From assembly GCA_030428405.1 (NCBI GenBank), contig JAUIEH010000153.1:1-6741 (forward strand): 6,741 bases of DNA. Reading direction: 5' to 3'. Source of the DNA: Alphaproteobacteria bacterium (GTDB lineage Bacteria; Pseudomonadota; Alphaproteobacteria; Caulobacterales; Maricaulaceae). This document shows positions 1-5,530 of the stretch, piece after piece. The position numbers and the translations under genes are program-made. The notes beneath the pieces were generated by a model. That model had not been told where the DNA came from. It made no database searches and saw only the letters and a program-made list of their open reading frames with translations. Numbering within the stretch: the stretch's first letter is position 1; every line of letters starts with the position of its first letter.

Positions 1-941
1 AAGCCGGCCAGAGGTTCAGCGACGAGCGCGATGCCGGTCGCAGCGGGCAGGCAGATCAAGATGAGCGTTGCGCCAAACTCGCCGGCAAGTTCCTGAGCGC
101 GCGCCGCGCCGTCCTGTTCAAACGCTGCAACGATCAACGGCGCCATCGTCAGTCCCGCCCAGACAAACACGATGTCGAGCGGACGATTGGCGAGACCGTA
201 GCCCGCGGCGTAAACGCCGGTTGCGGCTTCATCGAGTATGATGGCGATCAAGAACCGGTCGGCCACGGACATGATCTGCGAGAAGGCCAGCGTCAGCGAT
301 ATGGCCGCGCCGAAGCTGAGCATTACGCCGATGCGTTTTGGCTGGACCAGTCCGCCCTTGAGACGACGCAGCATGAACGGAACATCGGCCAGACCGACGA
401 CCACGGCGCCCACCAGCAGGCCCGCGATCGGTCCCGCGCTGGTCATATCCGTCCAAAGAATGAACGCTACGCCGGTCAAAAAGCCGAGCAGGGTGTGCGA
501 GGCGAGCAGCGCGCTGGTCCGCGTGACTTCGCGCGCAGCGCGCCGGCTCTCAATGCCCAGCCGCAACAATGCATTGGTGATGACAACGCCAAGGCCAAGC
601 CCGCCCAGCGTGCGGAAATCGTCTGGGATCGGCGCGAAGATCAAAACCGCGGCGCCGATGACGGTGAGGCCGGTCGCCACGACGGCATAGGCGGCGTAAG
701 CCGAGGCGAGTTCGTCGGCGAGATCGCCATTCGCCTGTGCTGCGGCGTAGCGGCGCGCGATGGCGCCTTCCAGCCAGGTGAACAGGCTTTGTTGTACGAA
801 AATGATCGTCGAGAGCGCGAGCGAGTAGCGGCCATATTCGTTCGGCTCGAGCAGGCGCGTCAGCACCGCCACGCCGCCAAAGCCGACCAGGGCGTTGGCC
901 AGGTGCGCGGGCAGATAGCCGAGCAAATGCCTGATCAACAC
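1..941 (-). CDS. Polysaccharide (Wzx/PST-type) flippase, partial, 3' end beyond the window
   Basis: Inner-membrane transporter expected to flip an undecaprenyl-linked oligosaccharide to the periplasm in Wzx/Wzy-type polysaccharide assembly. The 313 visible residues are almost wholly hydrophobic helices joined by short basic loops, with about nine or ten candidate membrane segments (roughly 10-28, 41-57, 83-104, 112-128, 145-163, 171-190, 207-224, 255-272, 288-306). Family-like features are the N-terminal TRLLEPNEYGRYSLALS (residues 28-44), as in PST exporters with 'L.P.eyG.ys', and ADRFLIAIILDEAATGVYAA (227-246), matching the 'DRflI...G.Y..ay' stretch. Full-length relatives have some 420-500 residues and 12-14 helices, so about a third is missing. 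No ATG fits: an in-frame TGA at 975-977 leaves GTG 941 as the best start, with GGAG seven bases upstream; TTG 938 is the alternative. Family assignment is firm; the substrate cannot be told. It could be the flippase of a holdfast-like adhesin or of another exopolysaccharide. Confidence 0.85.
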   Translation of the reverse strand, partial: MLIRHLLGYLPAHLANALVGFGGVAVLTRLLEPNEYGRYSLALSTIIFVQQSLFTWLEGAIARRYAAAQANGDLADELASAYAAYAVVATGLTVIGAAVLIFAPIPDDFRTLGGLGLGVVITNALLRLGIESRRAAREVTRTSALLASHTLLGFLTGVAFILWTDMTSAGPIAGLLVGAVVVGLADVPFMLRRLKGGLVQPKRIGVMLSFGAAISLTLAFSQIMSVADRFLIAIILDEAATGVYAAGYGLANRPLDIVFVWAGLTMAPLIVAAFEQDGAARAQELAGEFGATLILICLPAATGIALVAEPLAG

Positions 942-1159
942 GAGCGTGCTCCAATATTGAACGCGCCTGGCGTCTCATCGGGCCATGCGCGCGCGGCGGC
1001 GGGTTTGCGTGCTGCGTCTGCGTAAAAAGGAAACGGCGCAGCGCGGTTCTGGCTTAAGCACGCAAGTCGCGCGCCGTCGATGCGCGCGCGGCGGGCCCGG
1101 CAATAGAATTGCATGTTCAGCGCGAACAATGACCCGCAGCGCTGAGAGATGACGCCATT
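942..1159. other. Intergenic region between divergently transcribed flippase and methyltransferase genes
   Basis: This 218-base stretch must carry the start signals for the methyltransferase (plus) and whatever drives the flippase (minus). I found no convincing -35/-10 pair on either strand. It is rich in GCGC-type runs around 1065-1100 and has a short AT-richer patch near 1101-1116. A four-codon reading frame (ATG at 1149, TGA at 1161-1163) ends by overlapping the methyltransferase start. Confidence 0.4.
949..952 (-). promoter_or_regulatory. Ribosome binding site deciding the GTG start of the flippase gene
   Basis: On the minus strand GGAG lies seven bases before GTG 939-941. The frame has no ATG between the upstream stop and this codon, so this site is the main reason for choosing GTG 941 over TTG 938. 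Confidence 0.55.
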
Positions 1160-1894
1160 ATGAGCAGCACGACCTCGATATTCGAGACGATGAAGCGCGG
1201 CGGTCCGGGGGCGGTGTTTCAGCGCCTGCGCAATGGCGCGATCGCGCGCTTTCACTATTTCTTTGATGCGCGTTTCGACCGTCGTCATGGCATCGAGACG
1301 TCTCAGGGCCGCGACCTTGAGGACCTCGACATCGACAGCCCGAACAAGGCGCTCGGCGTTGAATATGCGCCCACGCCGGTCACGCTTTTGCCGCTGATGT
1401 TGCGCGCGATGAAGGTTGATCCGGCGCGCGAGACCTTTGTCGATCTCGGCTGCGGCAAGGGCCGGGTGATGGTCAAGGCGGCCGAGTTCGGCTTTCGAAA
1501 GCTGGTCGGCGTCGAGTTTGCGCCGGAGCTTGCCGAGACCGCGCGCGACAATCTGAAAGCAGCGTTGAGGGACAAGTCGGACATCGACTGGGACGTGCGC
1601 CAGGAAGACGTGGTCGGCTTTCAGCCGCCGGAAAGCGATTTGTGCGTGTTCGCCTATAACCCGTTCAATGGTTCGGTGTTTGAGGCTGCGCTCGACATTC
1701 TCGCCGCACACGCCGCACGCGGCTGGAACGTCAATTTCATCTATTACAATCCGCAAAGCCAAAGCCTTGTCGAGGCCCATCCCGCGTTTGAGCCAGTCTC
1801 CAAAAGCGCAAGCCTGAACGCCGCTTTGGCGCTGGCGAGCTGGCATGGCGCAGCGCTTTATCGCGTGCGCGCTGGCGAGGCTGAGGCGTCCTGA
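1160..1894 (+). CDS. Class I SAM-dependent methyltransferase, substrate unknown
   Basis: A 244-residue soluble protein with a Rossmann-like methyltransferase core. Motif I is FVDLGCGKGRVM (residues 93-104), the glycine loop that binds S-adenosylmethionine. The acidic residue closing strand 2 is E119 in LVGVEFAPEL (115-124), expected to bind the ribose hydroxyls. AYNPFN (165-170) lies where motif IV is expected; an NPF here is typical of a widespread bacterial family of small methyltransferases with 'DLGsGKGR...GVEf.peL...YNPF'. A second NP (197-198) follows. The N-terminal 60 residues are basic and carry no signal peptide. The start at 1160 has only a weak GAGAG eleven bases upstream. The gene converges on the acyltransferase gene with 44 bases between the stops and is divergent from the flippase, so it is its own transcription unit. 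A sugar O-methylase for the neighbouring polysaccharide is possible, and so is a protein methylase; the sequence does not decide. Confidence 0.85.
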   Translation: MSSTTSIFETMKRGGPGAVFQRLRNGAIARFHYFFDARFDRRHGIETSQGRDLEDLDIDSPNKALGVEYAPTPVTLLPLMLRAMKVDPARETFVDLGCGKGRVMVKAAEFGFRKLVGVEFAPELAETARDNLKAALRDKSDIDWDVRQEDVVGFQPPESDLCVFAYNPFNGSVFEAALDILAAHAARGWNVNFIYYNPQSQSLVEAHPAFEPVSKSASLNAALALASWHGAALYRVRAGEAEAS

Positions 1895-1938
1895 CAATTT
1901 GAAATGATCGTTGCGCAGAGCAGGCGACGGGCGAGCGC

Positions 1939-3018
1939 TCAGTTCACCCGGAATTCCAGCATGCGGTCGAGCTTGCGGAAGAGGCGGCCGGGCGCATCCG
2001 CGATGCTTGCGGCCGGCAGCTTGGCGAAGGCGCTTTCCAATCCGTGTGCGAACTTAATCGCGTGAGAGGTCATTGACGGCGCGGAGGCGCGTCCCCACAG
2101 GATCGGGATCTGCATATTCGCGAATTCAAGCTTGTGACGCGTATCTCCGGCGCCAAGCTGAATCTCATTGACGCCCATGGCTTCGCAGGCTTCCACCATC
2201 TGCATCATCATCACATGGCCGGCGCTGTATTTGGACAGCGAAAATTCGTATACGGGAAACCAATAGTGCCAGACGGCTCCCCCGACCATGCCGAAATGCG
2301 CAGCGATTAGACGGTCGCCGGCATAGAGCGTGGACAACAGGCCTTTGAGCTCTGGGGTGTCGCTCCGCCAGATATTCTCCAAGACCGCACGCGGCCAGGC
2401 GAGTTCGAAAGCGTTGAAATGTCCGGTCCGGACATATTGCTCGGACTTCCACTGCACCATGATCTCGAAGGCGTCTTGCGAGCGGTCGTCGAGCACGAAA
2501 CGCAATTCGCCAAGCTCGCGCTCAAGCTTTCTCGTCTTGCGGGGCAGCGCTTTAAAGAGGTTTGGTTTGCTGGCGCGGCGTTCGGCTTCATAGGCCTCAG
2601 CGCCTTCGCTCAAATCGATCGTGTGGCTGCCGAGACGTTGGTCCGTCGAGGCGGCCATGCAGCCGACCGACGCGGGCGCGAAACGATAAGCGTAAACGCC
2701 GATGCCGGCGCCGGACATGAAGGCTTCGAAGTCGAAGTCTCGGCGATGGTCATAGATCGGGGCGTGAAAGTCCGACAACGGACCACCGATCGGGCGGGCA
2801 TAGCCGGCGATGACGCCTTGTACGCCGAGAAAAGCCGAAGGCTCGCCCTGGTCATAACCGATCAGGATGCGGGCATCGTCTACGGCTTCACCGACGGCTT
2901 GCGCAAACTCATAGGTGAAATAGGGACTGCGATAAGCGTTGTTCGCATCGCGCAGACGGCGCCAGGCGGCGATCTCGGCGTCGCTCAATTCCTTCGGCCG
3001 TTTGGTGATGACTTTCAC
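1939..3018 (-). CDS. GNAT/FemAB-fold N-acyltransferase, CelD/BcsL type
   Basis: Predicted cytoplasmic acyltransferase of about 359 residues. The C-terminal half matches the pattern of the CelD/BcsL acetyltransferase domain (Pfam Acetyltransf_6): a basic helix PRKTRKLERELGE (about 159-171), a WKSEQY segment (190-195), then KYSAGHVMMMQMVEA (263-277), followed by the strand-and-turn EIQLGAGDTRHKLEF (285-299), which corresponds to the usual 'fDfg.Gde.yK..f'. No signal peptide or membrane helix is seen. Such proteins are common in exopolysaccharide loci; HfsK of Caulobacter is a related-type acyltransferase acting on holdfast polysaccharide. Acyl transfer to an amino sugar of the repeat unit is therefore the likely job, by inference. 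Two GTG codons compete (3022-3024 and 3016-3018); GGAG at 3026-3029 sits one base from the first and seven from the second, so the second is preferred. It lies 165 bases downstream of the phosphotransferase gene on the same strand, wide for a tight operon. Confidence 0.82.
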   Translation of the reverse strand: MKVITKRPKELSDAEIAAWRRLRDANNAYRSPYFTYEFAQAVGEAVDDARILIGYDQGEPSAFLGVQGVIAGYARPIGGPLSDFHAPIYDHRRDFDFEAFMSGAGIGVYAYRFAPASVGCMAASTDQRLGSHTIDLSEGAEAYEAERRASKPNLFKALPRKTRKLERELGELRFVLDDRSQDAFEIMVQWKSEQYVRTGHFNAFELAWPRAVLENIWRSDTPELKGLLSTLYAGDRLIAAHFGMVGGAVWHYWFPVYEFSLSKYSAGHVMMMQMVEACEAMGVNEIQLGAGDTRHKLEFANMQIPILWGRASAPSMTSHAIKFAHGLESAFAKLPAASIADAPGRLFRKLDRMLEFRVN

Positions 3019-3025
3019 GGACACG

Positions 3026-3029
3026 CTCC
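3026..3029 (-). promoter_or_regulatory. Ribosome binding site deciding the GTG start of the acyltransferase gene
   Basis: GGAG on the minus strand is seven bases from GTG 3016-3018 but only one base from GTG 3022-3024. Normal spacing therefore favours the inner GTG and shortens the protein by two residues. Confidence 0.55.
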
Positions 3030-3040
3030 GTTCGAGGCTC

Positions 3041-3069
3041 GTTTACGCAGTCTCTGACGGTTCACGCAA
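3041..3069 (-). promoter_or_regulatory. Candidate promoter for the acyltransferase gene
   Basis: On the minus strand TTGCGTG (3069-3063) is followed after 14 bases by GCGTAAAC (3048-3041). This partly fits the Caulobacter-type housekeeping consensus TTGACGS-N10-14-GCTANAWC: the -10 matches six of eight positions and the spacing is allowed. It would start a transcript near 3035, just before the ribosome binding site. Just upstream lies the perfect ten-base palindrome GCGGCGCCGC (3072-3081), which may be chance in GC-rich DNA. The pattern match was made by eye and is weak in the -10 core. Confidence 0.3.
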
Positions 3070-3183
3070 TTGCGGCGCCGCGTGCGCAAGACCTGCACGG
3101 AGTGAAGCGCCAAAATCTCAATATTTCGCGCATGCGAGGCGAGGTTGTCCGGCCGAGGCGGCTTTGCAGGAAGGGGCTCGTCG

Positions 3184-4728
3184 CTAGCGCGTGTTCTCGC
3201 TGTCGCCGAGCAGGGACGGCGCTGTACGAAGAATGATGTACATGTCGAGCCAGAACGATGCGCGATCGACATATTCGAGATCGTAGGCGATGCGCTCGGA
3301 GACTTCCTCGGCCGAATGAAGCGGGCCGCGCGATCCGTTGATCTGCGCCCAGCCGGTGATGCCGGGCTTGACCCGATGACGGTGATGATAATTGGCGACC
3401 ATGGTGTCGGTCGCAACATCGCCTGTGCGCATGCCGACAGCGTGCGGGCGCGGGCCGACGAGCGACATGGAGCCGAGCACGACATTGATCAACTGCGGCA
3501 GTTCGTCGAGGCTGGTGCGGCGCAGAAACTTGCCGATGCCGGTGACGCGCGCGTCGTCTTTTTCGACCTGGCGCATGGGACCGGCGGGCTGCGGCTCATG
3601 ACGCATGGTGCGGAACTTCCACACCTTGATGATGCGGTTGTTGAGGCCGTGGCGCGCCTGCTTGAAGAACACGGGGCCAGGGCTCGAAAATTTCACGAGC
3701 ACGGCGATGACGGCCATGATCGGCAGGAAGAACAAGAGCAGCGGCACGCCGAAAATCAAATCCTGGGCGCGTTTTGCGAGCGAGTATTCATCCGTGCGCG
3801 CAAAGCCGGAGACATGCGCAAGCAGGAGCCCGCCGGCGAGCTCGGCCGCCGGACGCTCGGCGCGCAGGCCATAATCGCCGCCAGCGATCGCGACATTGTT
3901 CGGAATGACGCTCAGCCGCTGCACGAGCGCATCAAGAGTTTCCGGCGAGGCGCCGGCCGGATCGATGATCACCTGATCGGCGGCCGGCAGGTCGGGCCAG
4001 TTCAAGAGCTCTTCGACGCCGCCGCACAGAGGCGCGTTCGGGTCGTCGTTTTCGCGCGGCGCGCCATCGAAATTGAAGGCGCCGATGAGATTGAGCTCGC
4101 CTTTTTGTTCTTTGGTCGCAGAAATCCGCGACGCCGCGTCGCCCGCGCCGATGAGGACGACATTGCGCGCGAGATAGCCGCGCGCACGCAAGGCGCGCAC
4201 GAGCAGGGCGGCGACGGCGTGGAGCGACAGGACGCCGACCGAGGCGCCGCCGGCGAACAGCGCGACGCCGAGCGCGTATTCGCGCGGCGGCTCGAACGGC
4301 GCCAGCAGAAGCGCGAAGAACACGGTTGCGAAGCCGAGACCGGCGGCCGTCTTGGCGAGATGTGCGCCGACGGTTTCGTCATCGTCGAGCTGAAAACGTC
4401 CGAACACCCAGACCGCCCAGGACAAGGCGAGGGCGCCGCCGACATAAGGCGCGACCTGCCAGAGCGGGGCGTACATGAACCAATCCGGCACACCGATGCC
4501 GATGCCCGACAGGGTTGCGAAAGCGATGATGCCGGCGTCGCCGGCGCGCACGCCGGTTGAGATCAATTCGCCGTTGACGCGGAACGGCCGGCGCGCATAA
4601 GCGCGCTGCGTCTGACGCTCAGGCTTCGGCGCGACGGAAATCGTCGTTGAATCACCGAGATGAGTATCAGCTTCGCTGAGAACGTCCTGCTGCGCCATGC
4701 CCCGCCACATATTCTTTTCGAGCGCCAT
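3184..4728 (-). CDS. Undecaprenyl-phosphate sugar-1-phosphate transferase (polyisoprenyl-phosphate hexose-1-phosphotransferase), initiates exopolysaccharide synthesis
   Basis: Inner-membrane enzyme expected to transfer a hexose-1-phosphate, probably glucose-1-phosphate from UDP-glucose, to undecaprenyl phosphate, the first step in building a lipid-linked repeat unit (WcaJ/PssY/HfsE type). The 514 residues are full length for the family. A hydrophilic cytoplasmic N-terminus (1-60) leads to four membrane helices (about 62-80, 87-110, 125-146, 152-178). A Rossmann-like CoA_binding_3 domain (about 186-305) follows, with nucleotide-loop motif GAGDAA (194-199). A fifth hydrophobic helix (323-345) precedes the catalytic bacterial sugar transferase domain. 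That domain shows FFKQARHGLNN (354-364), KVWKFRTM (368-375), the Asp-Glu dyad D408/E409 in TSLDELPQL, SLVGPRP (422-428) and KPGITGWAQINGSRG (454-468). The start is ATG 4728, with no clear ribosome binding site; ATG 4710 is an alternative. It is first in the minus-strand direction, followed by the acyltransferase. Glucose specificity is inferred from family resemblance, not from a diagnostic residue. Confidence 0.93.
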   Translation of the reverse strand: MALEKNMWRGMAQQDVLSEADTHLGDSTTISVAPKPERQTQRAYARRPFRVNGELISTGVRAGDAGIIAFATLSGIGIGVPDWFMYAPLWQVAPYVGGALALSWAVWVFGRFQLDDDETVGAHLAKTAAGLGFATVFFALLLAPFEPPREYALGVALFAGGASVGVLSLHAVAALLVRALRARGYLARNVVLIGAGDAASRISATKEQKGELNLIGAFNFDGAPRENDDPNAPLCGGVEELLNWPDLPAADQVIIDPAGASPETLDALVQRLSVIPNNVAIAGGDYGLRAERPAAELAGGLLLAHVSGFARTDEYSLAKRAQDLIFGVPLLLFFLPIMAVIAVLVKFSSPGPVFFKQARHGLNNRIIKVWKFRTMRHEPQPAGPMRQVEKDDARVTGIGKFLRRTSLDELPQLINVVLGSMSLVGPRPHAVGMRTGDVATDTMVANYHHRHRVKPGITGWAQINGSRGPLHSAEEVSERIAYDLEYVDRASFWLDMYIILRTAPSLLGDSENTR

Positions 4729-4998
4729 GATCGGCGCTGTTTGAAAGGGTGATATCGGAGACAGGCGTCGGCCGGATTAAACTAAGTTGCCGGCGTCGAA
4801 ACAGATTCTCCTCATCGGGGAGACTGCTGCATTTTTTATGCTAGCTTTTTCTCGCAGCGCACAAAGCGCCTGTCGCAATCTCGCACACCGCCCGTCGGAC
4901 GTGAAAATGCGAGGCGAACGCACGCTCGGAATGACGCTTTTAGAGGGCCTCGCGCGCTTGCGTCATAAGCGTAAGCATTGCTATGCCCTCGCCTTCGC
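4729..4998. other. Divergent intergenic region between phosphotransferase gene and tRNA-Ser
   Basis: This 270-base stretch lies upstream of both the phosphotransferase (minus) and the tRNA (plus). It holds an AT-rich patch (4831-4850) centred on the palindrome GCTAGC (4840-4845), framed by the inverted pair GCTGC (4826-4830) and GCAGC (4854-4858). A second small inverted repeat, TCTCC (4807-4811) with GGAGA (4819-4823), would lie in the leader of the phosphotransferase transcript if that starts upstream of it. On the minus strand GCTAGCAT resembles a -10 element, but no good -35 lies at the right distance. No credible protein gene is present. Confidence 0.4.
4958..4987 (+). promoter_or_regulatory. 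Candidate promoter of the tRNA-Ser gene
   Basis: TTGCGTC (4958-4964) and GCTATGCC (4980-4987) resemble the alphaproteobacterial -35 and -10 elements. Measured as hexamers TTGCGT and CTATGC, the spacer is 17 bases. Transcription would begin about 4992-4994, a few bases before the mature tRNA end. The inverted pair GCTTGCG (4956-4962) / CGTAAGC (4970-4976), with one G-T pair, overlaps the -35 region. Confidence 0.42.
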
Positions 4999-5088
4999 GG
5001 AGAGGTGGCCGAGTGGTCGAAGGCGCTCCCCTGCTAAGGGAGTATACCTTAACGGGTATCGAGGGTTCGAATCCCTTCCTCTCCGCCA
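4999..5088 (+). tRNA. tRNA-Ser, anticodon GCU
   Basis: Reads the serine codons AGC and AGU. The acceptor stem pairs GGAGAGG (4999-5005) with CCTCTCC (5078-5084) without mismatch; discriminator G5085 and an encoded CCA (5086-5088) follow. The anticodon stem is CTCCC/GGGAG around the seven-base loop CTGCTAA, giving GCT. The long variable arm has a paired TACC/GGTA stem, typical of class II serine tRNAs. The T arm is GAGGG-TTCGAAT-CCCTT. All elements are intact, so it should be functional. It is an isolated gene between the polysaccharide enzymes and the c-di-GMP protein. I found no second copy of its 3' end in the window, so there is no sign of an integrated element here. Confidence 0.97.
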
Positions 5089-5530
5089 CGACGGCGCCGG
5101 CATGACGCCGCCTCGCCGGAGCCGCGCATCGCCCTTCAGGCGCCCCCAATTCCAGAACACCGCTTGACGAGGCCGCACGCCGATCATTTCGCGCGGCATC
5201 GTTGATGGCGCGCTCGCATGGTCTGCGCGATCTGCAAATCTCGGCGTGGCGCGCCGGCGGCGTGTCGCGCGCGCGTTGAGCATTTGCACGAATGCACGTC
5301 GGGGCGAGAATGGGTTGCGCAAATGTTTAAGGTTTAGCCGGCATTTCCGTTTGCCAAATTTACAGTTCTCCGATCGAGTATCCGTGTAGAGACGGCAGCG
5401 CGTTTCCTTTTGTGCATATTGGTTCGCACGGATGCGCTCAGGTCGAAGTTTCGACGATCGAACAAACGCGCTGTTCACCTTTCGGCGTTAGTTTCTCCAA
5501 CTGATCGCAGAAAGATATTACAGGCATCCA
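5089..5530. other. Long intergenic region without a credible protein gene
   Basis: This 442-base stretch runs from the tRNA to the signalling gene. Just after the tRNA is a GC-only hairpin, CGGCG (5092-5096) with CGCCG (5106-5110), lacking a T-run, so at best a weak terminator. The left half is GC-rich and continues the coding-like base bias without a plausible gene. The right half, from about 5310, is clearly richer in A and T, as expected for a promoter-bearing leader. Small repeats are the tandem TGCACG at 5285-5290 and 5293-5298 and an inverted repeat at 5442-5455. I could not pick a convincing promoter for the downstream gene, and no known riboswitch or small RNA is recognisable by eye. 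Confidence 0.45.
5442..5455. repeat. 14-base inverted repeat upstream of the GGDEF-EAL gene, possible operator
   Basis: GTCGAA and TTCGAC flank a two-base centre (GT), giving perfect six-base arms. It lies 75 bases before the start codon, where a regulator of the downstream gene could bind. The size is compatible with a dimeric repressor half-site pair, but one such palindrome can also occur by chance. No second copy was seen in the window. Confidence 0.3.

Noticed and set aside
550..978. Minus-strand frame starting ATG 978 that overlaps the flippase
   Set aside because: It is the out-of-frame reading of the flippase, very rich in Arg and His, without membrane helices; the flippase frame is open throughout and matches its family.
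935..1897. Minus-strand open frame of 320 codons opposite the methyltransferase
   Set aside because: Composition is shadow-like and it would overlap the flippase start; the plus-strand methyltransferase has clear SAM-binding motifs.
1895..1938. Bidirectional terminator between the convergent methyltransferase and acyltransferase genes
   Set aside because: Only the short palindrome GAGCGCTC at 1933-1940 is present, partly inside the acyltransferase stop region, with no T-run on either side.
2419..3057. Plus-strand 212-codon frame opposite the acyltransferase
   Set aside because: Antisense shadow; no motif, and the minus-strand protein matches the CelD/BcsL pattern.
3145..4560. Plus-strand open frame of 471 codons opposite the phosphotransferase
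   Set aside because: It is very rich in Arg, Glu, Ala, Asp and Gly with no domain pattern, the usual antisense shadow of a GC-rich gene; the minus-strand protein has complete family motifs.
5092..5110. Rho-independent terminator after the tRNA
   Set aside because: A GC hairpin is possible, but no T-run follows, so I do not list it as a terminator.
4787..5167. Plus-strand 126-codon frame across the tRNA
   Set aside because: It translates through the tRNA-Ser gene (the well-known spurious GFESLPLRH-type peptide), so it is not a protein gene.
4940..5478. Minus-strand frames across the tRNA with ERKGFEPS and GRDSNPRYPL peptides
   Set aside because: These are classic false translations of the antisense strand of a serine tRNA and recur in many databases as hypothetical proteins; the rest shows no family pattern.
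4999..5530. tRNA-Ser as an integration site for a mobile element
   Set aside because: No repeat of the tRNA 3' end, no integrase and no foreign base composition were seen downstream within the window.
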